DNA of 64,000 nt. Origin: Auanema rhodensis (Eukaryota; Nematoda; Chromadorea; Rhabditida; Rhabditidae). The first letter of the stretch is position 1. Every line of letters begins with the position of its first letter. The DNA is taken from positions 9,610,001 through 9,674,000 of the forward strand of contig OZ059899.1 in NCBI GenBank assembly GCA_964057225.1, given 5' to 3'. Positions 13,960-27,612 of the stretch are shown here, piece after piece. Under the pieces are notes generated by a model. It was not told the origin of the DNA. It saw nothing but the letters and a program-made list of their open reading frames with translations, and ran no database searches. The translations under genes and the position numbers were made by a program.

Positions 13960-15314
13960 TAAATTTTTTTCATTTCACTTGTCATACATAAAAATCGAAT
14001 TTTTTTTTTCAATGATTTTTTTTGGAATGTGTCATAAGAATTACACAGTTGAACAAAACGTTTTTTAAGAATTTTCTTTGTTGTCAACATATATATTTTC
14101 CTGGAATTCGAAAGCATTTGGGATGGAAATCAGAAAGAAAAGAACTAGTTTTTCCTACTTTAAAACAAACAATAAAAAATAAAATGAAAAAGATTGTTAG
14201 ATATCCAATTTAAACTTTTACATTTACTTCGATAAAGAGCCTATTAGATTGAAATTTTATGTCTTACAGTTCTCCAACAGAACAGACTGATCCTGATTTC
14301 TCTATGATTACATAAAATTCTCGTTTAATATAAAAAAAAGAGAGGAATAACGTTTCCAGGATATCAATGATATCGAATCTAGTGATATTGTAGAAAAATG
14401 TAATGTCAGCTCCATAGGTTTTCTCTTAATTTCTCTCATCACAATTGTCTTAGTTTTTTTTCTCATAAGAGTTTCTGAAATCTTAGGTGAACAAGGCCGT
14501 ATATGATTTCCTGGAATTCGAAAGCATTTGGGATGGAATTTAGAGAGAAAAGAACTAGTTTTTCCTACTTTAAAACAAACAATAAGAAATAAAATGAAAA
14601 GATCGTTAGATATCCATTTTAAACTTATACATTTACTTCGATAAAGAGCCTGTTAGTTTGAAATTTTATGTCTTACAGTTCTCCAACAGAACAGACTGAT
14701 CCTGATTTTTCTACGATTACATAAAACTCTCGTTTGATATAAAAAAAAGAGAGGAATAACGTTTCCAGGATGTCAAGGATATCGAATCTAGTGATATTGT
14801 AGAAAAATGTACTGTCAGCTCCATAGGTTTTCTCCTAATTTCTCTCATCACAATTGTCTTAGTTTTTTTCTCATAAGAGTTTCTGAAATCTTAGGTGAAC
14901 AAGGCCGTATATAATTTCCTGTATTTCGAAAGCATTTGGGATGGAAATTAGAAAGAAAAGAACTAGTTTTTCCTACTTTAAAACAAACAATAAGAAATAA
15001 AATGAAAAAGATTGTTAGATATCCATTTTAAACTTATACATTTACTTCGATAAAGAGCCTATTAGATTGAAATTTTATGTCTTACAGTTCTCCAACAGAA
15101 CAGACTGATCCTGATTTTTCTACGATTACATAAAACTCTCGTTTGATATAGAAAAAGGAGAGGAACAACGTTTCCAGGATGTCAAGGATATCGAATCTAG
15201 TGATATTGTAGAAAAATGTAATGTCAGCTCCATAAGTTTTCTCTTAATTTCTCTCATCACAATTGTCTTAGTTTTTTTTTTCTCATAAGAGTTTCTGAAA
15301 TCTTAGTTAAACAA

Positions 15315-15387
15315 GGCCGCGTGGCGCAATGGATAACGCGTCTGCCTACGGAGCAGAAGATTGTAGGTTCAAATCCTGCCGTGGTCG
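15315..15387 (+). tRNA. tRNA-Arg(ACG), array copy 15
   Basis: A57 form with the 'gttaaacaag' flank. Unit and flanks repeat copy 14, so this is the extra unit that lengthens block A2 relative to A1. Confidence 0.95.
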
Positions 15388-16743
15388 TAAATTTTTTTCA
15401 TTTCACTTGTCATACATAAAAATCGAATTTTTTTTTTCAATGATTTTTTTTGGAATGTGTCATAAGAATTACACAGTTGAACAAAACGTTTTTTAAGAAT
15501 TTTCTTTGTTGTCAACATATATATTTTCCTGGAATTCGAAAGCATTTGGGATGGAAATCAGAAAGAAAAGAACTAGTTTTTCCTACTTTAAAACAAACAA
15601 TAAAAAATAAAATGAAAAAGATTGTTAGATATCCAATTTAAACTTTTACATTTACTTCGATAAAGAGCCTATTAGATTGAAATTTTATGTCTTACAGTTC
15701 TCCAACAGAACAGACTGATCCTGATTTCTCTATGATTACATAAAATTCTCGTTTAATATAAAAAAAAGAGAGGAATAACGTTTCCAGGATATCAATGATA
15801 TCGAATCTAGTGATATTGTAGAAAAATGTAATGTCAGCTCCATAGGTTTTCTCTTAATTTCTCTCATCACAATTGTCTTAGTTTTTTTTCTCATAAGAGT
15901 TTCTGAAATCTTAGGTGAACAAGGCCGTATATGATTTCCTGGAATTCGAAAGCATTTGGGATGGAATTTAGAGAGAAAAGAACTAGTTTTTCCTACTTTA
16001 AAACAAACAATAAGAAATAAAATGAAAAGATCGTTAGATATCCATTTTAAACTTATACATTTACTTCGATAAAGAGCCTGTTAGTTTGAAATTTTATGTC
16101 TTACAGTTCTCCAACAGAACAGACTGATCCTGATTTTTCTACGATTACATAAAACTCTCGTTTGATATAAAAAAAAGAGAGGAATAACGTTTCCAGGATG
16201 TCAAGGATATCGAATCTAGTGATATTGTAGAAAAATGTACTGTCAGCTCCATAGGTTTTCTCCTAATTTCTCTCATCACAATTGTCTTAGTTTTTTTCTC
16301 ATAAGAGTTTCTGAAATCTTAGGTGAACAAGGCCGTATATAATTTCCTGTATTTCGAAAGCATTTGGGATGGAAATTAGAAAGAAAAGAACTAGTTTTTC
16401 CTACTTTAAAACAAACAATAAGAAATAAAATGAAAAAGATTGTTAGATATCCATTTTAAACTTATACATTTACTTCGATAAAGAGCCTATTAGATTGAAA
16501 TTTTATGTCTTACAGTTCTCCAACAGAACAGACTGATCCTGATTTTTCTACGATTACATAAAACTCTCGTTTGATATAGAAAAAGGAGAGGAACAACGTT
16601 TCCAGGATGTCAAGGATATCGAATCTAGTGATATTGTAGAAAAATGTAATGTCAGCTCCATAGGTTTTCTCTTAATTTCTCTCATCACAATTGTCTTAGT
16701 TTTTTTTTTTCTCATAAGAGTTTCTGAAATCTTAGTTGAACAA

Positions 16744-16816
16744 GGCCGCGTGGCGCAATGGATAACGCGTCTGCCTACGGAGCAGAAGATTGTAGGTTCA
16801 AATCCTGCCGTGGTCG
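16744..16816 (+). tRNA. tRNA-Arg(ACG), array copy 16
   Basis: A57 form opening block A3; counterpart of copies 3 and 9. Two short units follow. Confidence 0.95.
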
Positions 16817-18164
16817 TAAATTTTTTTCATTTCACTTGTCATACATAAAAATCGAATTTATTTTTTTCAATGATTTTTTTTTGCAATGTGTCATAAGAAT
16901 TACACAGTTGAACAAAACGTTTTTTAAGAATTTTCTTTGTTGTCAACATATATATTTTCCTGGAATTCGAAAGCATTTGGGATGGAAATCAGAAAGAAAA
17001 GAACTAGTTTTTCCTACTTTAAAACAAACAATAAAAAATAAAATGAAAAAGATTGTTAGATATCCAATTTAAACTTTTACATTTACTTCGATAAAGAGCC
17101 TATTAGATTGAAATTTTATGTCTTACAGTTCTCCAACAGAACAGACTGATCCTGATTTCTCTATGATTACATAAAATTCTCGTTTAATATAAAAAAAGGA
17201 GAGGAATAACGTTTCCAGGATGTCAAGGATATCGAATCTAGTGATATTGTAGAAAAATGTAATGTCAGGTTTTCTCCTAATTTCTCTCATCACAATTGTC
17301 TTAGTTTTTTTTCTCATAAGAGTTTCTGAAATCTTAGGTGAACAAGGCCGTATATAATTTCCTGGAATTCGAAAGCATTTGGGATGGAATTTAGAGAGAA
17401 AAGAACTAGTTTTTCCTACTTTAAAACAAACAATAAGAAATAAAATGAAAAGATTGTTAGATATCCATTTTAAACTTATACATTTACTTCGATAAAGAGC
17501 CTATTAGATTGAAATTTTATGTCTTACAGTTCTCCAACAGAACAGACTGATCCTGATTTTTCTACGATTACATAAAACTCTCGTTTGATATAGAAAAAGG
17601 AGAGGAACAACGTTTCCAGGATGTCAAGGATATCGAATCTAGTGATATTGTAGAAAAATGTAATGTCAGCTCTATAGGTTTTCTCCTAATTTCTCTCATC
17701 ACAATTGTCTTAGTTTTTTTCTCATAAGAGTTTCTGAAATCTTAGGTGAACAAGGCCGTATATAATTTTCTGTATTTCGAAAGCATTTGGGATGGAAATT
17801 AGAAAGAAAAGAACTAGTTTTTCCTACTTTAAAACAAACAATAAGAAATAAAATGAAAAAGATTGTTAGATATCCATTTTAAACTTATACATTTACTTCG
17901 ATAAAGAGCCTATTAGATTGAAATTTTATGTCTTACAGTTCTCCAACAGAACAGACTGATCCTGATTTTTCTACGATTACATAAAACTCTCGTTTGATAT
18001 AGAAAAAGGAGAGGAACAACGTTTCCAGGATGTCAAGGATATCGAATCTAGTGATATTGTAGAAAAATGTAATGTCAGCTCCATAGGTTTTCTCTTAATT
18101 TCTCTCATCACAATTGTCTTAGTTTTTTTTTCTCATAAGAGTTTCTGAAATCTTACTTGAACAA

Positions 18165-18237
18165 GGCCGCGTGGCGCAATAGATAACGCGTCTGCCTACG
18201 GAGCAGAAGATTGTAGGTTCAAATCCTGCCGTGGTCG
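18165..18237 (+). tRNA. tRNA-Arg(ACG), copy 17, G18A variant
   Basis: Third occurrence of the G18A D-loop change, matching copies 4 and 10 by position in the block. Confidence 0.85.
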
Positions 18238-18776
18238 TAAATTTTTTTCATTTCACTTGTCATACATAAAAATCGAATTTATTTTTTTCAATGATTTTTT
18301 TTTGCAATGTGTCATAAGAATTACACAGTTGAACAAAACGTTTTTTAAGAATTTTCTTTGTTGTCAACATATATATTTTCCTGGAATTCGAAAGCATTTG
18401 GGATGGAAATTAGAAAGAAAAAAACTAGTTTTTCCTACTTTAAAACAAACAATAAAAAATAAAATGAAAAAGATTGTTAGATATCCAATTTAAACTTTTA
18501 CATTTACTTCGATAAAGAGCTTATTAGATTGAAATTTTATGTCTTACAGTTCTCCAACAGAACAGACTGATCCTGATTTCTCTATGATTACATAAAATTC
18601 TCGTTTGATATAGAAAAAGGAGAGGAACAACGTTTCCAGGATGTCAAGGATATCGAATCTAGTGATATTGTAGAAAAATGTAATGTCAGCTCCATAGGTT
18701 TTCTCTTAATTTCTCTCATCACAATTGTCTTAGTTTTTTTTTTCTCATAAGAGTTTCTGAAATCTTAGTTGAACAA

Positions 18777-18849
18777 GGCCGCGTGGCGCAATGGATAACG
18801 CGTCTGCCTACGGAGCAGAAGATTGTAGGTTCGAATCCTGCCGTGGTCG
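18777..18849 (+). tRNA. tRNA-Arg(ACG), array copy 18
   Basis: G57 consensus; block A3 counterpart of copies 5 and 11. Its spacer has a private change ('aacgtttctt'). Confidence 0.96.
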
Positions 18850-19389
18850 TAAATTTTTTTCATTTCACTTGTCATTCATAAAAATCGAATTTATCTTCTT
18901 CAACGATTTTTTTTGCAAAATGTGTCATAAAAATTTCACAGTTGAACAAAACGTTTCTTAAGAAGTTTTTTTGTTGTCAACATATATATTTTGCTGGAAT
19001 TCGAAAGCATTTGGGATGGAAATTAGAAAGAAAAGAACTAGTTTTTCCTACTTTAAAACAAACAATAAAAAATAAAATGAAAAAGATTGTTAGATATCCA
19101 ATTTAAACTTTTACATTTACTTCGATAAAGAGCTTATTAGATTGAAATTTTATGTCTTACAGTTCTCCAACAGAACAGACTGATCCTGATTTCTCTATGA
19201 TTACATAAAATTCTCGTTTGATATAGAAAAAGGAGAGGAACAACGTTTCCAGGATGTCAAGGATATCGAATCTAGTGATATTGTAGAAAAATGTAATGTC
19301 AGCTCCATAGGTTTTCTCTTAATTTCTCTCATCACAATTGTCTTAGTTTTTTTTTTCTCATAAGAGTTTCTGAAATCTTAGTTGAACAA

Positions 19390-19462
19390 AGCCGCGTGGC
19401 GCAATGGATAACGCGTCTGCCTACGGAGCAGAAGATTGTAGGTTCGAATCCTGCCGTGGTCG
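19390..19462 (+). tRNA. tRNA-Arg(ACG), copy 19, A1 variant
   Basis: Third A1 copy, matching copies 6 and 12. Confidence 0.85.
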
Positions 19463-20001
19463 TAAATTTTTTTCATTTCACTTGTCATTCATAAAAATCG
19501 AATTTATCTTCTTCAACGATTTTTTTTGCAAAATGTGTCATAAAAATTTCACAGTTGAACAAAACGTTTTTTAAGAAGTTTTTTTGTTGTCAACATATAT
19601 ATTTTGCTGGAATTCGAAAGCATTTGGGATGGAAATTAGAAAGAAAAGAACTAGTTTTTCCTACTTTAAAACAAACAATAAGAAATAAAATGAAAAAGAT
19701 TGTTAGATATCCAATTTAAACTTATACATTTACTTCGATGAAGAGCCTGTTAGTTTGAAATTTTATGTCTTACAGTTCTCCAACAGAACAGACTGATCCT
19801 GATTTTTCTACGAATACATAAAACTCTCGTTTGATATAAAAAAAAGAGAGGAATAACGTTTCCAGGATGTCAAGGATATCGAATCTAGTGATATTGTAGA
19901 AAAATGTACTGTCAGCTCCATAGGTTTTCTCCTAATTTCTCTCATCACAATTGTCTTAGTTTTTTTTTCTCATAAGAGTTTCTGAAATTTTAGTTGAACA
20001 A

Positions 20002-20074
20002 GGCCGCGTGGCGCAATGGATAACGCGTCTGCCTACGGAGCAGAAGATTGTAGGTTCGAATCCTGCCGTGGTCG
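20002..20074 (+). tRNA. tRNA-Arg(ACG), array copy 20
   Basis: G57 consensus with the 'aaattttagttgaac' flank; counterpart of copies 7 and 13. One short unit follows. Confidence 0.96.
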
Positions 20075-21018
20075 TAAATTTTTTTCATTTCACTTGTCAT
20101 TTACAAAAATCGAATTTATCTTCTTCAACGATTTTTTTTGCAATGTGTCATAAAAATTTCACAGTTGAACAAAACGTTTTTTAAGAAGTTTTTTTGTTGT
20201 CAATATATATTTTGCTGGAATTCGAAAGCATTTGGGATGGAAATTAGAAAGAAAAGAACTAGTTTTTCCTACTTTAAAACAAACAATAAGAAATAAAATG
20301 AAAAAGATTGTTAGATATCCATTTTAAACTTATACATTTACTTCGATAAAGAGCCTATTAGATTGAAATTTTATGTCTTACAGTTCTCCAACAGAACAGA
20401 CTGATCCTGATTTTTCTACGATTACATAAAACTCTCGTTTGATATAGAAAAAGGAGAGGAACAACGTTTCCAGGATGTCAAGGATATCGAATCTAGTGAT
20501 ATTGTAAAAAATGTACTGTCAGCTCTATAGGTTTTCTCCTAATTTCTCTCATCACAATTGTCTTAGTTTTTTTCTCATAAGAGTTTCTGAAATCTTAGGT
20601 GAACAAGGCCGTATATAATTTCCTGTATTTCGAAAGCATTTGGGATGGAAATTAGAAAGAAAAGAACTAGTTTTTCCTACTTTAAAACAAACAATAAGAA
20701 ATAAAATGAAAAAGATTGTTAGATATCCATTTTAAACTTATACATTTACTTCGATAAAGAGCCTATTAGATTGAAATTTTATGTCTTACAGTTCTCCAAC
20801 AGAACAGACTGATCCTGATTTTTCTACGATTACATAAAACTCTCGTTTGATATAGAAAAAGGAGAGGAACAACGTTTCCAGGATGTCAAGGATATCGAAT
20901 CTAGTGATATTGTAGAAAAATGTAATGTCAGCTCCATAAGTTTTCTCTTAATTTCTCTCATCACAATTGTCTTAGTTTTTTTTTTCTCATAAGAGTTTCT
21001 GAAATCTTAGTTAAACAA

Positions 21019-21091
21019 GGCCGCGTGGCGCAATGGATAACGCGTCTGCCTACGGAGCAGAAGATTGTAGGTTCAAATCCTGCCGTGGTCG
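21019..21091 (+). tRNA. tRNA-Arg(ACG), array copy 21
   Basis: A57 form with the 'gttaaacaag' flank; counterpart of copy 14. Two short units follow. Confidence 0.95.
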
Positions 21092-22445
21092 TAAATTTTT
21101 TTCATTTCACTTGTCATACATAAAAATCGAATTTTTTTTTTCAATGATTTTTTTTGGAATGTGTCATAAGAATTACACAGTTGAACAAAACGTTTTTTAA
21201 GAATTTTCTTTGTTGTCAACATATATATTTTCCTGGAATTCGAAAGCATTTGGGATGGAAATCAGAAAGAAAAGAACTAGTTTTTCCTACTTTAAAACAA
21301 ACAATAAAAAATAAAATGAAAAAGATTGTTAGATATCCAATTTAAACTTTTACATTTACTTCGATAAAGAGCCTATTAGATTGAAATTTTATGTCTTACA
21401 GTTCTCCAACAGAACAGACTGATCCTGATTTCTCTATGATTACATAAAATTCTCGTTTAATATAAAAAAAAGAGAGGAATAACGTTTCCAGGATATCAAT
21501 GATATCGAATCTAGTGATATTGTAGAAAAATGTAATGTCAGCTCCATAGGTTTTCTCTTAATTTCTCTCATCACAATTGTCTTAGTTTTTTTTCTCATAA
21601 GAGTTTCTGAAATCTTAGGTGAACAAGGCCGTATATGATTTCCTGGAATTCGAAAGCATTTGGGATGGAATTTAGAGAGAAAAGAACTAGTTTTTCCTAC
21701 TTTAAAACAAACAATAAGAAATAAAATGAAAAGATCGTTAGATATCCATTTTAAACTTATACATTTACTTCGATAAAGAGCCTGTTAGTTTGAAATTTTA
21801 TGTCTTACAGTTCTCCAACAGAACAGACTGATCCTGATTTTTCTACGATTACATAAAACTCTCGTTTGATATAAAAAAAAGAGAGGAATAACGTTTCCAG
21901 GATGTCAAGGATATCGAATCTAGTGATATTGTAGAAAAATGTACTGTCAGCTCCATAGGTTTTCTCCTAATTTCTCTCATCACAATTGTCTTAGTTTTTT
22001 TCTCATAAGAGTTTCTGAAATCTTAGGTGAACAAGGCCGTATATAATTTCCTGTATTTCGAAAGCATTTGGGATGGAAATTAGAAAGAAAAGAACTAGTT
22101 TTTCCTACTTTAAAACAAACAATAAGAAATAAAATGAAAAAGATTGTTAGATATCCATTTTAAACTTATACATTTACTTCGATAAAGAGCCTATTAGATT
22201 GAAATTTTATGTCTTACAGTTCTCCAACAGAACAGACTGATCCTGATTTTTCTACGATTACATAAAACTCTCGTTTGATATAAAAAAAAGAGAGGAATAA
22301 CGTTTCCAGGATGTCAAGGATATCGAATCTAGTGATATTGTAGAAAAATGTACTGTCAGCTCCATAGGTTTTCTCCTAATTTCTCTCATCACAATTGTCT
22401 TAGTTTTTTTTTCTCATAAGAGTTTCTGAAATTTTAGTTGAACAA

Positions 22446-22518
22446 GGCCGCGTGGCGCAATGGATAACGCGTCTGCCTACGGAGCAGAAGATTGTAGGTT
22501 CGAATCCTGCCGTGGTCG
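22446..22518 (+). tRNA. tRNA-Arg(ACG), array copy 22
   Basis: G57 consensus with the 'aaattttagttgaac' flank. It repeats the unit of copy 20, evidence of a further internal duplication in block A3. Confidence 0.96.
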
Positions 22519-23462
22519 TAAATTTTTTTCATTTCACTTGTCATTTACAAAAATCGAATTTATCTTCTTCAACGATTTTTTTTGCAATGTGTCATAAAAA
22601 TTTCACAGTTGAACAAAACGTTTTTTAAGAAGTTTTTTTGTTGTCAATATATATTTTGCTGGAATTCGAAAGCATTTGGGATGGAAATTAGAAAGAAAAG
22701 AACTAGTTTTTCCTACTTTAAAACAAACAATAAGAAATAAAATGAAAAAGATTGTTAGATATCCATTTTAAACTTATACATTTACTTCGATAAAGAGCCT
22801 ATTAGATTGAAATTTTATGTCTTACAGTTCTCCAACAGAACAGACTGATCCTGATTTTTCTACGATTACATAAAACTCTCGTTTGATATAGAAAAAGGAG
22901 AGGAACAACGTTTCCAGGATGTCAAGGATATCGAATCTAGTGATATTGTAAAAAATGTACTGTCAGCTCTATAGGTTTTCTCCTAATTTCTCTCATCACA
23001 ATTGTCTTAGTTTTTTTCTCATAAGAGTTTCTGAAATCTTAGGTGAACAAGGCCGTATATAATTTCCTGTATTTCGAAAGCATTTGGGATGGAAATTAGA
23101 AAGAAAAGAACTAGTTTTTCCTACTTTAAAACAAACAATAAGAAATAAAATGAAAAAGATTGTTAGATATCCATTTTAAACTTATACATTTACTTCGATA
23201 AAGAGCCTATTAGATTGAAATTTTATGTCTTACAGTTCTCCAACAGAACAGACTGATCCTGATTTTTCTACGATTACATAAAACTCTCGTTTGATATAGA
23301 AAAAGGAGAGGAACAACGTTTCCAGGATGTCAAGGATATCGAATCTAGTGATATTGTAGAAAAATGTAATGTCAGCTCCATAAGTTTTCTCTTAATTTCT
23401 CTCATCACAATTGTCTTAGTTTTTTTTTTCTCATAAGAGTTTCTGAAATCTTAGTTAAACAA

Positions 23463-23535
23463 GGCCGCGTGGCGCAATGGATAACGCGTCTGCCTACGGA
23501 GCAGAAGATTGTAGGTTCAAATCCTGCCGTGGTCG
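23463..23535 (+). tRNA. tRNA-Arg(ACG), array copy 23
   Basis: A57 form with the 'gttaaacaag' flank. The back half of its unit is the donor-type sequence found in the back half of the hybrid unit at 30181. Confidence 0.95.
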
Positions 23536-24891
23536 TAAATTTTTTTCATTTCACTTGTCATACATAAAAATCGAATTTTTTTTTTCAATGATTTTTTTTG
23601 GAATGTGTCATAAGAATTACACAGTTGAACAAAACGTTTTTTAAGAATTTTCTTTGTTGTCAACATATATATTTTCCTGGAATTCGAAAGCATTTGGGAT
23701 GGAAATCAGAAAGAAAAGAACTAGTTTTTCCTACTTTAAAACAAACAATAAAAAATAAAATGAAAAAGATTGTTAGATATCCAATTTAAACTTTTACATT
23801 TACTTCGATAAAGAGCCTATTAGATTGAAATTTTATGTCTTACAGTTCTCCAACAGAACAGACTGATCCTGATTTCTCTATGATTACATAAAATTCTCGT
23901 TTAATATAAAAAAAAGAGAGGAATAACGTTTCCAGGATATCAATGATATCGAATCTAGTGATATTGTAGAAAAATGTAATGTCAGCTCCATAGGTTTTCT
24001 CTTAATTTCTCTCATCACAATTGTCTTAGTTTTTTTTCTCATAAGAGTTTCTGAAATCTTAGGTGAACAAGGCCGTATATGATTTCCTGGAATTCGAAAG
24101 CATTTGGGATGGAATTTAGAGAGAAAAGAACTAGTTTTTCCTACTTTAAAACAAACAATAAGAAATAAAATGAAAAGATCGTTAGATATCCATTTTAAAC
24201 TTATACATTTACTTCGATAAAGAGCCTGTTAGTTTGAAATTTTATGTCTTACAGTTCTCCAACAGAACAGACTGATCCTGATTTTTCTACGATTACATAA
24301 AACTCTCGTTTGATATAAAAAAAAGAGAGGAATAACGTTTCCAGGATGTCAAGGATATCGAATCTAGTGATATTGTAGAAAAATGTACTGTCAGCTCCAT
24401 AGGTTTTCTCCTAATTTCTCTCATCACAATTGTCTTAGTTTTTTTCTCATAAGAGTTTCTGAAATCTTAGGTGAACAAGGCCGTATATAATTTCCTGTAT
24501 TTCGAAAGCATTTGGGATGGAAATTAGAAAGAAAAGAACTAGTTTTTCCTACTTTAAAACAAACAATAAGAAATAAAATGAAAAAGATTGTTAGATATCC
24601 ATTTTAAACTTATACATTTACTTCGATAAAGAGCCTATTAGATTGAAATTTTATGTCTTACAGTTCTCCAACAGAACAGACTGATCCTGATTTTTCTACG
24701 ATTACATAAAACTCTCGTTTGATATAGAAAAAGGAGAGGAACAACGTTTCCAGGATGTCAAGGATATCGAATCTAGTGATATTGTAGAAAAATGTAATGT
24801 CAGCTCCATAGGTTTTCTCTTAATTTCTCTCATCACAATTGTCTTAGTTTTTTTTTTTCTCATAAGAGTTTCTGAAATCTTAGTTGAACAA

Positions 24892-24964
24892 GGCCGCGTG
24901 GCGCAATGGATAACGCGTCTGCCTACGGAGCAGAAGATTGTAGGTTCAAATCCTGCCGTGGTCG
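24892..24964 (+). tRNA. tRNA-Arg(ACG), array copy 24
   Basis: A57 form, first tRNA of higher-order repeat B. The next tRNA follows without a short unit. Confidence 0.95.
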
Positions 24965-25503
24965 TAAATTTTTTTCATTTCACTTGTCATACATAAAAAT
25001 CGAATTTATTTTTTTCAATGATTTTTTTTTGCAATGTGTCATAAGAATTACACAGTTGAACAAAACGTTTTTTAAGAATTTTCTTTGTTGTCAACATATA
25101 TATTTTCCTGGAATTCGAAAGCATTTGGGATGGAATTTAGAAAGAAAAGAACTAGTTTTTCCTACTTTAAAACAAACAATAAGAAATAAAATGAAAAAGA
25201 TTGTTAGATATCCGATTTAAACTTATACATTTACTTCGATAAAGAGCCTATTAGATTGAAAATTTATGTCTTACAGTTCTCCAACAGAACAGACTGATCC
25301 TGATTTCGCTATGATTACATAAAACTCTCGTTTGATATAAAAAAAGGAGAGGAATACCGTTTCCAGGATATCAATGATATCAAATCTAGTGATATTGTAG
25401 AAAAATGTAATGTCAGCTCCATAGGTTTTCTCTTAATTTTTCTCATCACAATTGTCTTAGTTTTTTTTTTCTCATAAGAGTTTCTGAAATCTTAGTTGAA
25501 CAA

Positions 25504-25576
25504 GGCCGCGTGGCGCAATGGATAACGCGTCTGCCTACGGAGCAGAAGATTGTAGGTTCGAATCCTGCCGTGGTCG
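25504..25576 (+). tRNA. tRNA-Arg(ACG), array copy 25
   Basis: G57 consensus. From here to the end of part 1 all tRNAs except copy 31 are G57. One short unit follows. Confidence 0.96.
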
Positions 25577-26515
25577 TAAATTTTTTTCATTTCACTTGTC
25601 ATACATAAAAATCGAATTTATTTTTTTCAATGATTTTTTTTTGCAATGTGTCATAAGAATTACACAGTTGAACAAAACGTTTTTTAAGAATTTTCTTTGT
25701 TGTCAACATATATATTTTCCTGGAATTCGAAAGCATTTGGGATGGAAATTAGAAAGAAAAGAACTAGTTTTTCCTACTTTAAAACAAACAATAAAAAATA
25801 AAATGAAAAAGATTGTTAGATATCCAATTTAAACTTTTACATTTACTTCGATAAAGAGCTTATTAGATTGAAATTTTATGTCTTACAGTTCTCCAACAGA
25901 ACAGACTGATCCTGATTTCTCTATGATTACATAAAATTCTCGTTTAATATAAAAAAAAGAGAGGAATAACGTTTCCAGGATGTCAAGGATATCGAATCTA
26001 GTGATATTGTAGAAAAATGTAATGTCAGGTTTTCTCCTAATTTCTCTCATCACAATTGTCTTAGTTTTTTTTCTCATAAGAGTTTCTGAAATCTTAGGTG
26101 AACAAGGCCGTATATAATTTCCTGGAATTCGAAAGCATTTGGAATGGAATTTAGAGAGAAAAGAACTAGTTTTTCCTACTTTAAAACAAACAATAAGAAA
26201 TAAAATGAAAAAGATTGTTAGATATCCAATTTAAACTTATACATTTACTTCGATAAAGAGCCTATGAGATTGAAAATTTATGTCTTACAGTTCTCCAACA
26301 GAACAGACTGATCCTGATTTCTCTATGATTACATAAAACTCTCGTTTGATATAAAAAAAGAGAGAAATAACGTTTCCAGGATATCAATGATATCGAATCT
26401 AGTGATATTGTAGAAAAATGTAATGTCAGCTCCATAGGTTTTTTCTTAATTTCTCTCATCACAATTGTCTTAGTTTTTTTTTCTCATAAGAGTTTCTGAA
26501 ATCTTAGTTGAACGA

Positions 26516-26588
26516 GGCCGCGTGGCGCAATGGATAACGCGTCTGCCTACGGAGCAGAAGATTGTAGGTTCGAATCCTGCCGTGGTCG
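26516..26588 (+). tRNA. tRNA-Arg(ACG), array copy 26
   Basis: G57 consensus with the private flank 'gaacgagg'. Downstream 'cacttttcattc' is also private to this copy and copy 33. Confidence 0.96.
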
Positions 26589-27539
26589 TAAATTTTTTTC
26601 ATTTCACTTTTCATTCATAAAAATCGAATTTATCTTCTTCAACGATTATTTTTGCAAAATGTGTCATAAGAATTTCACAGTTGAACAAAACGTTTTTTAA
26701 GAAGTTTTTTTGTTGTCAACATATATATTTTGCTGGAATTCGAAAGCATTTGGGATGGAATTTAGAAAGAAAAGAACTAGTTTTTCCTACTTTAAAACAA
26801 ACAATAAGAAATAAAATGAAAAAGATTGTTAGATATCCAATTTAAACTTATACATTTACTTCGATAAAGAGCCTATTAGATTGAAATTTTATGTCTTACA
26901 GTTCTCCAACAGAACAGACTGATCCTGATTTTTCTACGATTACATAAAACTCTCGTTTGATATAAAAAAAGGAGAGGAATAACGTTTCCAGGATGTCAAG
27001 GATATCGAATCTAGTGATATTGTAGAAAAATGTAATGTCAGCTCCATAGGTTTTCTCCTAATTTCTCTCATCACAATTGTCTTAGTTTTTTTTTCTCATA
27101 AGAGTTTCTGAAATCTTAGTTGAACAAGGCCGTATATAATTTCCTGGAATTCGAAAGCATTTGGGATGGAATTTAGAAAGAAAAGAACTAGTTTTTCCTA
27201 CTTTAAAACAAACAATAAGAAATAAAATGAAAAAGATTGTTAGATATCCAATTTAAACTTATACATTTACTTCGATAAAGAGCCTATTAGATTGAAAATT
27301 TATGTCTTACAGTTCTCCAACAGAACAGACTGATCCTGATTTCGCTATGATTACATAAAACTCTCGTTCGATATAAAAAAAGGAGAGGAATAACGTTTCC
27401 AGGATATCAATGATATCAAATCTAGTGATATTGTAGAAAAATGTAATGTCAGCTCCATAGGTTTTCTCTTAATTTCTCTCATCACAATTGTCTTAGTTTT
27501 TTTTTTCTCATAAGAGTTTCTGAAATCTTAGTTGAACAA

Positions 27540-27612
27540 GGCCGCGTGGCGCAATGGATAACGCGTCTGCCTACGGAGCAGAAGATTGTAGGTTCGAATC
27601 CTGCCGTGGTCG
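27540..27612 (+). tRNA. tRNA-Arg(ACG), array copy 27
   Basis: G57 consensus. The spacer has the private 'ggaaatttgaaag' shared only with copy 34. One short unit follows. Confidence 0.96.

Larger units (their letters stand above)
3500..24891 (+). repeat. Higher-order repeat A, three blocks
   Basis: Blocks start at the tRNAs at 3500, 9612 and 16744 and measure 6112, 7132 and 8148 bp. Each opens with the same order: plain tRNA, two short units, a tRNA with A in place of G18, a plain tRNA, a tRNA with A at position 1, a plain tRNA. The blocks then differ by added pairs of long and short units (1016-1020 bp each). Confidence 0.9.

Noticed and set aside
26262..26462. Repeated - strand 66-codon ORF (also at 32982)
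   Set aside because: Shadow frame of the unit leader, kept identical by the 6720-bp duplication.
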